Part shown: positions 1-7,494 of the stretch, piece after piece
Position numbering within the stretch: position 1 is the stretch's first letter
How the letters are laid out: each line of letters begins with the position of its first letter
Source of the DNA: Bacteroidales bacterium
GTDB taxonomy: Bacteria; Bacteroidota; Bacteroidia; Bacteroidales; WCHB1-69
Reading direction: 5' to 3'
DNA length: 64,000 nt
Assembly: GCA_017395245.1 (NCBI GenBank)
Contig: JAFPVR010000064.1
Span: forward strand, 1 to 64,000
Notes under the pieces: model-generated
What the model was told of the DNA's origin: nothing
The model's database searches: none
The model's input: the letters and a program-made list of their open reading frames with translations, nothing else
Position numbers and translations under genes: made by a program

Positions 1-71
1 ATCACCAATCACCAATCACCAATCACTATTCACCAATCACCAATCACTATTCACCAATCACCAATCACCCT
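1..71. repeat. Heptamer tandem repeat upstream of the ATP-grasp gene
   Basis: The first 71 bases are made almost entirely of the 7-base unit ATCACCA and the variant ATCACTATTCACCA, ending directly before the start codon at 72. The array continues to the window edge, so its full length is unknown. It occupies the region where the promoter or translation signals of the next gene should lie. Confidence 0.85.
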
Positions 72-1211
72 ATGGTAATATTAGAAAGACCTTTCGTGTC
101 GGACCTGATGGTCGATACGTTGATAAAAAACAACATCCCCGTGTTGCGTAATGCGATGGCTGAAGAGTGCCTTGCGGACGGAACGGTCCTTTCGGACCAG
201 GAATTCAGTGAGGAGTACGGCAAGCGTGGCAAGCTGTACACCGTGTCTGAGAACGCCCTCGGATGGATTTACGAGCACATTGACGACAAGCGGTTCATCG
301 ACAGCATTTCCCTCGTGAAAGACAAATACGCGTTCCGTCGTATCTGTCGCGACATTTATCCCGACTTTTTCTTCAAAGAGGTGAACCTCAATGAAATGGC
401 GGAATTGGATACGGACAGCATCACCTTCCCCTGCGTCATCAAGCCTTCGGTGGGCTTTTTGAGCAAGGGCGTGTTTGTGGCCAACAATGCAGAGGAATAC
501 CGTCAGGCCGTGGCCTCTTTACAGCGGGATTTCGCCACTGCCGGCGCCGGATTTCCGGAATTTGTAGTCGGCAGGAGCCGTTTCCTCATCGAGGAGTACA
601 TCCACGGCGAGGAGTATGCGGTGGACACCTATTTCGACGAGAACGAGAATCCGGTCATCCTGAACATCTTCCATCACAAGTTCATGGACGAATCCGACAC
701 CTCCGACCGCCTCTACATGACCAGTCGGCGTTTGTTCGACCTCTACGAGGAGTCGTTCATGCAGTTCCTCACCAGTTTGAACAAGACGCTGCATTTGCGC
801 AACTTCCCCATGCACATCGAGTTCCGCTACGACGGACGGAAGGCCGTGCCGATTGAGATCAATCCCTTGCGTTTCACGGGATTCTGTCTCAACGAGCTGC
901 AAGTTTTCGTCAGCGGTCAGCACCCGATGCTCTCCTACCTGCGCGGCACGCATGTCACGAAGGAGGAGATGTGGCGCGGCAAGGAGAACCTCACCTACGC
1001 CTTCACCGTACTGGATCTTCCTTCCGGCTGTGAGGACAAAACGTTCAATGAGGAAAAGTTCCGTGCGGACTTCCCCTACGTCATCGACGTACGCCTCGTG
1101 CCCGACAAATCCTCCGGTGTGGCGGCCACCGTCTTCTTGTGCACGGAGACGGCCAACGAGGCCGCGTTTGACCCGATCATGGGGTTGGATATGCGGGAAT
1201 ACATGCGGTAG
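72..1211 (+). CDS. ATP-grasp domain enzyme
   Basis: This 379-residue protein looks like an ATP-grasp ligase, a family that uses ATP to join a carboxylate to an amine or thiol nucleophile through an acyl-phosphate. Visible signs are the central ATP-grasp sequence with a conserved lysine in FPCVIKPSVGFLSKGV (about residues 117-132), the segment FLIEEYIHGEEYAVD that normally contacts the adenine and metal (about 173-187), and the C-terminal metal-binding EINP (about 262-265). The N-terminal part does not show an obvious substrate-binding signature, so the substrate cannot be named; carbamoyl-phosphate-synthase-like and biotin-carboxylase-like members are the nearest types. It stands alone: heptamer repeats precede it, and a 26-base tandem repeat begins nine bases after its stop. 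The start at 72 is the first ATG after the repeat. Confidence 0.8.
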   Translation: MVILERPFVSDLMVDTLIKNNIPVLRNAMAEECLADGTVLSDQEFSEEYGKRGKLYTVSENALGWIYEHIDDKRFIDSISLVKDKYAFRRICRDIYPDFFFKEVNLNEMAELDTDSITFPCVIKPSVGFLSKGVFVANNAEEYRQAVASLQRDFATAGAGFPEFVVGRSRFLIEEYIHGEEYAVDTYFDENENPVILNIFHHKFMDESDTSDRLYMTSRRLFDLYEESFMQFLTSLNKTLHLRNFPMHIEFRYDGRKAVPIEINPLRFTGFCLNELQVFVSGQHPMLSYLRGTHVTKEEMWRGKENLTYAFTVLDLPSGCEDKTFNEEKFRADFPYVIDVRLVPDKSSGVAATVFLCTETANEAAFDPIMGLDMREYMR

Positions 1212-1219
1212 GAGATGCG

Positions 1220-1335
1220 GCATTCTTGCCGCTGAGACCTTGAACGCATTCTTGCCGCAGAGACCTTGAACGCATTCTTGCCGCAGAGACCTTGAACGCA
1301 TTCTTGCCGCAGAGACCTTAAGCCATTCTTGCCGC
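1220..1335. repeat. 26-bp tandem repeat, about 4.5 copies
   Basis: Four consecutive units of the form GCATTCTTGCCGCAGAGACC plus TTGAAC start at 1220, 1246, 1272 and 1298, followed by a partial copy to 1335. The units are almost identical (one T/A change in unit 1, changes at the end of unit 4). There are no spacers, so this is not a CRISPR array. It lies between the ATP-grasp stop and the next promoter. Confidence 0.95.
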
Positions 1336-1402
1336 AAAATATGCGCCGGCCAGGGTGCTGTGGTGTTCCTTCGGAGTTTTCTCTGTGACACAAATATTTT
1401 TG

Positions 1403-1410
1403 TATCTTTG
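1403..1410 (+). promoter_or_regulatory. Promoter -7 element (TATCTTTG)
   Basis: TATCTTTG matches the Bacteroidota housekeeping -7 consensus TAnnTTTG and is followed after a few bases by the structured leader at 1416-1712. The upstream -33 element is less clear in the T-rich sequence around 1377-1387. Confidence 0.6.
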
Positions 1411-1415
1411 CACCG

Positions 1416-1712
1416 TTGTTCCGCCGCAAGGCGGGGCAGCGGTTTTTTATTGGAAAGAAAGCGTGTTTTCGCTTATCCGGCTGAGTGAACATGGACAATT
1501 CACGAACGATTGTACGGGTATTCGGGAACCAAGCTTGCCTATTGAGTATGCATTGCCAAATAGGTGGGGCTTGGTCTTCAGTATCTTACAATCGGGGAGT
1601 CCATGCCCTACTCAGAGGATGCTGGCTGACTAATGCTCCACTTTCTCGTTTAAACGTGTCTGAGGGGAGCTTTTGCGAGGAGCGAGATACTGCTTTCACG
1701 CTTATGCAAAAT
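1416..1712 (+). ncRNA. Candidate structured non-coding RNA or long leader
   Basis: About 300 bases between a good promoter and a small regulator gene carry no convincing protein. They contain pairable segments: AAGCGTG near 1459 can pair with CACGCTT near 1697-1704, enclosing the whole region. GCCTATT near 1536 pairs with AATAGGT near 1558, extended by AAGC/GCTT. AGTATCTT near 1580 pairs with GAGGATGCT near 1615, with an inner GAGT/ACTC pair. A long closing helix with internal helices is reminiscent of 6S-type RNA, and Bacteroidales have their own 6S-like family, but no diagnostic sequence is recognised. It could equally be a regulatory leader of the downstream HTH gene. Confidence 0.4.
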
Positions 1713-1714
1713 CG

Positions 1715-1963
1715 ATGGCGATGGACAAGAATGAACCCCAACCCGTAACTATGCTGCACCTCGGACGGCTGATCAAAGCCGAACTGGCGCGACAGGGCCG
1801 CACGGCCGTCTGGTTAGCCAAGCAGGTGGACTGTACACCGGAGAACCTCTACAAGGTCTTCCGCACCCAATGGCCCACCCTGCACCTTCTCTTCAAGATT
1901 AGCAAGGCTCTGGACCATGATTTCTTCAAGGATTGTTCGGAATATCTGGACATCAAAGGGTAA
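1715..1963 (+). CDS. Small helix-turn-helix DNA-binding protein
   Basis: A protein of about 82 residues with an XRE-like helix-turn-helix pattern: LGRLIKAELARQGRTAVWLA followed by KQVDCTPENLYKVFR and WPTLHLLFKISKALDHDF, the usual spacing of scaffold, recognition and closing helices. Small regulators of this kind occur widely in Bacteroidota, often beside mobile or accessory loci. In-frame ATGs occur at 1715 and 1721 and a further one at 1751; the domain needs only the last. The gene follows the structured leader directly and precedes the secretion locus, so it may be a regulator of either, but this is inference. A perfect palindrome lies 20 bases after the stop. Confidence 0.7.
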   Translation: MAMDKNEPQPVTMLHLGRLIKAELARQGRTAVWLAKQVDCTPENLYKVFRTQWPTLHLLFKISKALDHDFFKDCSEYLDIKG

Positions 1964-1983
1964 CGGTGATGGATTCACGCCCT

Positions 1984-2011
1984 GTAGAGACGTTGCGCGC
2001 AACGTCTCTAC
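1984..2011. repeat. Dispersed palindrome (GTAGAGACG family), copy 1
   Basis: A perfect 28-base inverted repeat with arms GTAGAGACGTTGCG and CGCAACGTCTCTAC. Variants of the same element occur in five further intergenic regions in this window. It lies between the HTH gene and the T6SS locus; the rest of 1964-2222 is AT-rich, without a gene, and presumably contains the clpV promoter, for which no clear TAnnTTTG is seen. Confidence 0.95.
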
Positions 2012-2222
2012 TTTCTCCATTTAATCGGTAATAGTTTCTGACCTATATTGAAATCAAACTGTAATTATCACTTTTTATGGAAAACAAATCATATTTTTTG
2101 AGAAAACAAGTTAGTTTGCAGTTGCTTAACGGATAAGGGAATTTTGTTCTTTTGTAGGGCGTAATCACAAAGAATGTTGATTTGCTGATTAGGAAAAAGA
2201 AAGTAGTCCCAAATAAACGAGT

Positions 2223-4661
2223 ATGACAGATAAGTTACGCTATATTGCGGGTCAGGTTGCCAAAGAGAATATGAATGCGGAAATCGAGCCCGCACATTTG
2301 TTTAAAGCCTTGCTGAACAAGGATTTCGGTCTTGTCTCTGTCATAGAGAAAGATCTCAACAGCGATTATTATTACCTTGTGGATTGGGCGGACATGCAAA
2401 TTCGCAGCTGCGAAAAGTCCTTGTCAGCTGTTTCCGAGCCGTCCTTGTCGGATGCTTCCGAGGCCGTGTTCCGCGAGGCTGACAACTATCGGTTGAAGCT
2501 GGGCGAGGAAGACCTTACCCCGCTCTGCTTTTTCGCCTCACTGATAACGCCGGGTGTAGGTTTCTCCTTCGAGCAACTGAAGACGTTCCCCATCAGCGTC
2601 AACCAGTTGTTGGCGTTGAAAGGGGCACCTGTTAATAATAATGTCGTGGACACAAGTCCCAAAAAGGAAAATTCATCATCCTCGCGCGGGAAATACTGCA
2701 TTTGCAAAAACGAGGAACGCAAGGATGCCCAAAAACAGACGGTCATTGGCTTTGAACACGAGATTTCCGTCTTCTTTGAGATATTAGGCCGGAAAAGCAA
2801 GTCCAATTTGATGATTACAGGCGAATCAGGTGTAGGTAAGTCCGCGCTTGTGAACGGTTTTGTGGATCGTATCCTTAGCGGTGATGTCCCTTCCTTCCTG
2901 AAAAATGCCCAAGTTTATGAGCTGGATCTGGCTCTTCTTTCAGCCGACGCCAACTACAAGGGCGAGATGGAAGACCGTTTTAAAGGCGTGCTCAACGAGA
3001 TCCGGCAGCAGGAGTGCGCCATCCTCTTCATCGAATCGGTCGATAAACTCATGGACAAGAACGGCATGTTCTACGGACTGTCCAATCTTTTGAAACAGGA
3101 ACTGAACCGACAGAGCCTGATGCTGATATGCACCTCATCCATAGACGGTTATACCAAAAATATTGAAACAGACAAGGAGTTTGTGCGCAAGTTTGAGGTC
3201 ATCCGGCTCGAAGAACCCAATGCCGAACAGTGCTTCCGCATTATCCGCGGCAGTGTGGACACGTTCGAGAAGTACCACGGAATAACCATCGCCGACAGTG
3301 TTATTCACGATGCTATCCGCTTGGCGAAACGGTACTTGAATGACAAATCGCTTCCCGATTCCGTGTTCGACCTGATTGACCGCACCATGGCGCTGATCAA
3401 GACGATGAACGATGTTTCGGCGCAGGATATTGCCGCTTTGCAGCAGAAATTGGACACGTTGGCGGCGCAGGAACCCTCAGAGACTACCGCTACGGAGTTG
3501 GACTGGCTGCACTACGAGATTTTCAACAAAGTCAGCTGCCTGCTACTGGCGCAGTTGGACGATGAAACCGACTTTGCGAAAATTGGCAGCGTGCAAGACA
3601 AAATCGCATACCTTAAAGAGACTTTGTCTACGCTTGCACACTTGAGCGAGGCAAAACGCAACTCACTGGAAAGCAGCGATCTGTATGCGGTTGTTGCGCG
3701 GCAGACAGGCATTCCGATGGGCAAGGTGCAGTCGAAGGAGCGCGACAAACTCGCCAACGCCGAGGCAACTCTCAAGAAGCGTGTCGTGGGACAGGATCAC
3801 GCCATCAAGGTCATCCTCGATGCCGTCTATGAGTCCCGCTCTGGCTTGAACAAGAAGGGCCAGCCCATGGGATCGTTCTTCTTCCTCGGCCCGACGGGTA
3901 CAGGTAAGACAGAGCTGACGAAGGCGCTCGCGGAATTTCTTTTCCAAGAGGAGGCCGCCATGATTCGTTTCGACATGTCCGAGTTCAAGGAGGAGCACTC
4001 CGTTGCGTTGCTCTATGGTGCGCCTCCGGGCTACGTGGGCTACGAGGAGGGCGGTTTGCTGGTCAACAAAATCCGTCAGAAACCCTATTCGGTGGTCCTT
4101 TTCGATGAGATTGAGAAAGCGCACCGCTCGGTCTTTGACCTGTTCCTGCAAATTTTGGACGAGGGCAAGCTGCACGACCGTCTCGGTAGGGTAGGCGACT
4201 TTTCCAACGCTCTCATCATTTTCACCTCCAACATCGGAAGCCAGTTCATTGTGGATTCCTTTGGTAAGGGAGAAATTCCGAAAAGCACGGATTTGATGGA
4301 GATTATGCAGGGCAACTTCCGTCCCGAATTCTTAGGCCGACTGACCGAAATCGTGCCGTTCTCGCCCATCACCGAGAAGATTGTCACCATGATTTTCGAC
4401 ATCCACCTCAAAGGGTTGGTGAAGCTGCTTGACGAGCAGAACATCCGTTTGCAGATGGATGACGACACCAAACGCACGATTGCGATGAAGGGTTACAACG
4501 CCCAGTTTGGTGCACGTCCCATCATCGGTATCATCCGCAAGGAGTTGCGCCGCCCGCTGTCGAAGATGATTATCTCCGGGCAGTTGGAGAGCGGCGACAC
4601 GGCGGTGGTGACGGCGCAAGACGACGAAATTGTCATAACCGCGCAGAAATGCAAGCAATAA
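2223..4661 (+). CDS. tssH: T6SS disassembly ATPase ClpV/TssH (double AAA+)
   Basis: An 812-residue ClpB-type protein with two AAA+ modules. The family disassembles contracted TssB/TssC sheath for reuse. Module 1 has Walker A GESGVGKS (200-207); module 2 has Walker A GPTGTGKT (556-563) and an intact Walker B VVLFDE (about 624-629). The N-terminal 140 residues resemble a Clp N-domain. The Walker B of module 1 reads ILFIES (267-272) where ClpB-type proteins have hhhhDE, so the catalytic glutamate is replaced by serine and ATP hydrolysis there is doubtful. It is shorter than proteobacterial ClpV, as usual for Bacteroidota T6SS. It heads the locus and overlaps tssB by 13 bases. Identification as ClpV rather than general ClpB rests on this context. 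Confidence 0.9.
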   Translation: MTDKLRYIAGQVAKENMNAEIEPAHLFKALLNKDFGLVSVIEKDLNSDYYYLVDWADMQIRSCEKSLSAVSEPSLSDASEAVFREADNYRLKLGEEDLTPLCFFASLITPGVGFSFEQLKTFPISVNQLLALKGAPVNNNVVDTSPKKENSSSSRGKYCICKNEERKDAQKQTVIGFEHEISVFFEILGRKSKSNLMITGESGVGKSALVNGFVDRILSGDVPSFLKNAQVYELDLALLSADANYKGEMEDRFKGVLNEIRQQECAILFIESVDKLMDKNGMFYGLSNLLKQELNRQSLMLICTSSIDGYTKNIETDKEFVRKFEVIRLEEPNAEQCFRIIRGSVDTFEKYHGITIADSVIHDAIRLAKRYLNDKSLPDSVFDLIDRTMALIKTMNDVSAQDIAALQQKLDTLAAQEPSETTATELDWLHYEIFNKVSCLLLAQLDDETDFAKIGSVQDKIAYLKETLSTLAHLSEAKRNSLESSDLYAVVARQTGIPMGKVQSKERDKLANAEATLKKRVVGQDHAIKVILDAVYESRSGLNKKGQPMGSFFFLGPTGTGKTELTKALAEFLFQEEAAMIRFDMSEFKEEHSVALLYGAPPGYVGYEEGGLLVNKIRQKPYSVVLFDEIEKAHRSVFDLFLQILDEGKLHDRLGRVGDFSNALIIFTSNIGSQFIVDSFGKGEIPKSTDLMEIMQGNFRPEFLGRLTEIVPFSPITEKIVTMIFDIHLKGLVKLLDEQNIRLQMDDDTKRTIAMKGYNAQFGARPIIGIIRKELRRPLSKMIISGQLESGDTAVVTAQDDEIVITAQKCKQ

Positions 4662-5197
4662 AAGCCATGTTTTTTCAGAAATTACGCCAACTGTTCACAC
4701 ATAAGTCCAAAAAGAAAGTTCAAAAACCCAAAAATATGTTAAAAGAGAATTTCATTTCACAAGCTCCAGATGAAGAATCCAATGCGAAAGTGACGCCATT
4801 GGATAACAACAAAACCATCATTATCGACCAATACACCTCCGATGTGGAGGTGGGTAACTCCGAACTGTTCGAGGCTCCCAAGACCATGCAGGATGTTTTC
4901 GCCCACTTCAAACCCACCGTTGACGTGGAGTTTGAAGATGAGATGGGCGGCATCGTCTCCGAGAAGCTCCATTTCAACGAGATGCGCGACTTCGAGGCCA
5001 ACGGCGGCAAGGGTAACTTGGTTACAAATAGCCCGTTTCTCTCCGGCGCGAAATCGAAAGTGGATGTCGCCGCCAAAATCCGCAAGCAGATTGAGCAGAA
5101 TCGCCGCCTGCGTGATATCCTGAAGGATGAAGAAGGCAAGGCCGAACTCAAAGAGCTGTTGGAAGCTTTGTTACAAGAGATTAAAGAACAAAAATAA
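4649..5197 (+). CDS. tssB: T6SS sheath small subunit TssB (VipA)
   Basis: This 182-residue protein, directly before tssC, is the expected TssB: residues about 55-125 carry the DVEVGNSELFEAPKTMQDVF region and the acidic core, and the C-terminal part has the charged helix IRKQIEQNRRLRDILKDEEG typical of the subunit. TssB and TssC form the contractile sheath around the Hcp tube. The reading frame opens inside the end of clpV. A later ATG at 4736 would remove a lysine-rich tail of about 29 residues and gives a length closer to other Bacteroidota TssB proteins, so the start is uncertain. The gap to tssC is 8 bases. Confidence 0.88.
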   Translation: MQAIKAMFFQKLRQLFTHKSKKKVQKPKNMLKENFISQAPDEESNAKVTPLDNNKTIIIDQYTSDVEVGNSELFEAPKTMQDVFAHFKPTVDVEFEDEMGGIVSEKLHFNEMRDFEANGGKGNLVTNSPFLSGAKSKVDVAAKIRKQIEQNRRLRDILKDEEGKAELKELLEALLQEIKEQK

Positions 5198-5205
5198 ACA
5201 CGATT

Positions 5206-6573
5206 ATGAGCGAACCCAAATTACAAGAGCAGAATGTGCAGTCCACCCAGCAGACTGCTGAATATAAGGGCGAATCGAAGGAAAGGAAAGACATTTCGTC
5301 GCTGTTGTCGAAGTTCGGCGGTTTTCTGGCCGTCAAGAGTTTCATCCCGGCTGCGGAGGATCTGAATCCCGCCAAGAAGGCTGCCCGCAACGTCTTCTTG
5401 ACCGAGAGTCGTTTCAAGGATAAACGCGAAAGCCTTGCCAAAGAGTTGGAGGGCTGGATTGAGCTGTTAGACAGCGGCAAGACCACGGCCACGGAATATG
5501 TGGATGCCTGCAAGGAGAAAGAGGCTAAATACCAGCAACTTCTGAGCAAGGGTATCACCGTCGCGTTGGACGAGACCCGCAAATTAGAGACCTCTTACCG
5601 CGCGTTGGACACCTTCTTCAAGAATGCGGAGACCGACCGTGTGGACAACCTCAAACTTATCAACGTCAACAAGGAAGAGATCGCCGACCCCAACTCCGAG
5701 TTCGCCGGTGAGGTTGACCAGCTGCTGAAGAACGCCTTCGACCGCCTGAGCCTGAAGGACAGCTACAGCCTCTTGGTGGTGCCCGGCTACGTTTTCCAAG
5801 ACAAGCCGACCTTGCTCAAATGGGCGAAGATTGCCTTCAAATACAAAGTGCTGCTCATCACCGATCACGCCGACGAAATGAGCTTCGAGGACTTGCGCGA
5901 CAACACGCAGGATTACCGCGACAGCGACCAGGCGTTACAGAATGTGGTGATGACCGCCAACTGGATTGTGGGTCGCGATTCCGAGAAACTCTCCGACCTG
6001 GAGCGCGATGATCCCGCTTTCTTCATCCCGCCGGCCGCTGCATTGGCAGGCAAACTCTACGACGAGAGCGCGAACATGGCCCAGGGCGCGGGCGGTAAGA
6101 AATATGGTACTCTCAGCGAAGTGAAGGGCGTGCGCAACGACCTGCTCAAATCCGAAATCGCCGCGCTGATGGACAACCAGGTGGTTCCCATGGTCTTCTC
6201 CGAGGGCCGCGTCATGGCGTTCAACAACACCACCCTTTACAACGGCGACAACGACGCGATGAAGGAGTACCCCATCGTGCGCGTGTTCGACTGGGTGAAG
6301 AAAGTGCTGATGAACTACGTCCATGAGGTCGCGTTGGAGAACTGGGATCCCTACAACTCACCCGACAATCTCAGGAACAAGATTCAGGACTTCCTGAACC
6401 AATACCAGGGTTACGGCAACCTGTTCCAGCGCTACGAGATTAAGGAACCCAAGCAGGATCCCGTCACCAAGCGCATCACCGTGGACATCTCGCTGACGCC
6501 TTACTACGCCGCCAAGAACTTCATCATCAAGCTCGCCGCGGACAAAAAGACCAAAGAGTGCGAAACCGAATAA
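5206..6573 (+). CDS. tssC: T6SS sheath large subunit TssC (VipB)
   Basis: A 455-residue protein of normal length for a Bacteroidota TssC. The central segment holds the typical order of an acidic helix, FFIPPAAALAGKLYDES near residues 264-280, and the C-terminal DNLRNKIQDFLNQYQGYGNL region, followed by a final strand with TVDISLTPYYAAKNFIIKL that is needed for interlocking of subunits. It builds the sheath with TssB. It lies 8 bases after tssB and 43 bases before the first Hcp gene, as in other T6SS loci, so co-transcription is expected. Confidence 0.93.
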   Translation: MSEPKLQEQNVQSTQQTAEYKGESKERKDISSLLSKFGGFLAVKSFIPAAEDLNPAKKAARNVFLTESRFKDKRESLAKELEGWIELLDSGKTTATEYVDACKEKEAKYQQLLSKGITVALDETRKLETSYRALDTFFKNAETDRVDNLKLINVNKEEIADPNSEFAGEVDQLLKNAFDRLSLKDSYSLLVVPGYVFQDKPTLLKWAKIAFKYKVLLITDHADEMSFEDLRDNTQDYRDSDQALQNVVMTANWIVGRDSEKLSDLERDDPAFFIPPAAALAGKLYDESANMAQGAGGKKYGTLSEVKGVRNDLLKSEIAALMDNQVVPMVFSEGRVMAFNNTTLYNGDNDAMKEYPIVRVFDWVKKVLMNYVHEVALENWDPYNSPDNLRNKIQDFLNQYQGYGNLFQRYEIKEPKQDPVTKRITVDISLTPYYAAKNFIIKLAADKKTKECETE

Positions 6574-6616
6574 ATGCCAATTAATCACCTTTTTATAAAC
6601 CTAAATTTTAATCATT

Positions 6617-7009
6617 ATGGCAACTACACCAGTTCAATTAAAAGTTGACGGCTTCACCGATCGTGAAGTGATGATGGTAACCTATTCCTTCAACCAGGCT
6701 ACCGACACCGAAGGACAAATGGCCGGCATCCCGAGAGGCGGCCGCATCACAGTACGCTGCAAAGCACTCAACGACGGCAATCCCGACCTGTTGAAGTGGA
6801 TGACCTCCCCGAACCTTGGCAAGAACGGATCCATCATTTTCAACGAGACCAAGACCGGCAACCAGATGAAAACCATCGATTTCACCGATGGATACTGTGT
6901 CGATTTTGTCGAATATTGGGAAGATAAGATGGGTCACTATGAGGAAATCACCATTTCCTGCCGTGAAATCAAGAACGGCCCCGTCTCTTATCACAACCAA
7001 TGGGCGTAA
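6617..7009 (+). CDS. tssD: T6SS tube protein Hcp/TssD, copy 1
   Basis: A 130-residue Hcp-like beta-barrel protein whose hexamers stack to form the inner tube pushed out by sheath contraction. The sequence pattern MVTYSFNQATDTEGQMAGIP near residues 20-39, then GGRITVRCKALNDGNPDLLKW, is that of Bacteroidota TssD. It contains no fused toxin domain. It follows tssC and is followed 78 bases later by a divergent second copy; the two share the order DREVMMVTYSF / KEYNILECEYEF and the late YCVDFVEY / YCVRLYEY segment. Confidence 0.9.
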   Translation: MATTPVQLKVDGFTDREVMMVTYSFNQATDTEGQMAGIPRGGRITVRCKALNDGNPDLLKWMTSPNLGKNGSIIFNETKTGNQMKTIDFTDGYCVDFVEYWEDKMGHYEEITISCREIKNGPVSYHNQWA

Positions 7010-7087
7010 CGTCTTTTATTCAAATACTGCAAGTGGCTATAATGTAGTCACTTGCAGTTGTTTTCTCATTCAAAAAACATTCAGATT

Positions 7088-7486
7088 ATGGCATTGGCAG
7101 GCAGTTTGAAAATTGAAAGCAAGGAATACAACATTCTGGAGTGTGAGTACGAGTTCACGCAGGCGGTGGATCACACTGGGAGGCCTACGGACCGAACCCG
7201 GGGCGGGCTCATCAACATCGTGATTGTCGCGCCCGACGACACCGACCTTCAGTTGCACGAATGGATGCGCGACAAGGATGCGGTGAAGGACGGCACCATC
7301 AGTCTGACCGTCAACAGCGAAAATGTGGACAAGCCCAAGACTATCCAGTTCAAAGATGCCTACTGTGTCAGGCTGTATGAATACTTTAACAACAACAATT
7401 CCGTGCAGATGTACTTAAAGCTGTCGATTATGGCGGGCACCGTCATCTTTGGCGACAGTTGCGAGTTTACATTGATAGACAAATAG
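7088..7486 (+). CDS. tssD: T6SS tube protein Hcp/TssD, copy 2
   Basis: A 132-residue second Hcp-like protein starting at MALAGSLKIESKEYNI. It shares the domain plan of the first copy (EFTQAVDHTGRPTDRTRGG against FNQATDTEGQMAGIPRGG) but differs at many positions, so the pair is not a recent duplication. Several Hcp genes per locus are usual in Bacteroidota T6SS, where one copy may build the tube and others carry cargo. The open frame extends upstream to 7052, but the ATG at 7088 gives the family's normal start. The gap to vgrG is 8 bases. Confidence 0.87.
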   Translation: MALAGSLKIESKEYNILECEYEFTQAVDHTGRPTDRTRGGLINIVIVAPDDTDLQLHEWMRDKDAVKDGTISLTVNSENVDKPKTIQFKDAYCVRLYEYFNNNNSVQMYLKLSIMAGTVIFGDSCEFTLIDK

Positions 7487-7494
7487 TTACTGTT

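Noticed and set aside
1220..1335. Possible CRISPR array
   Set aside because: The 26-base units are contiguous with no spacers and no cas genes are nearby.
519..1391. Long minus-strand frame opposite the ATP-grasp gene, ending in the 26-bp repeat
   Set aside because: It mirrors the coding strand of a well-supported gene and its N terminus is only the translated tandem repeat.
1416..1712. tmRNA, RNase P RNA or SRP RNA
   Set aside because: The diagnostic conserved segments of those RNAs are not found.
1355..1748. Two overlapping plus-strand frames of about 90 codons
   Set aside because: They lie in the structured leader, have no domain features, and one begins upstream of the promoter; RNA structure explains the region better.
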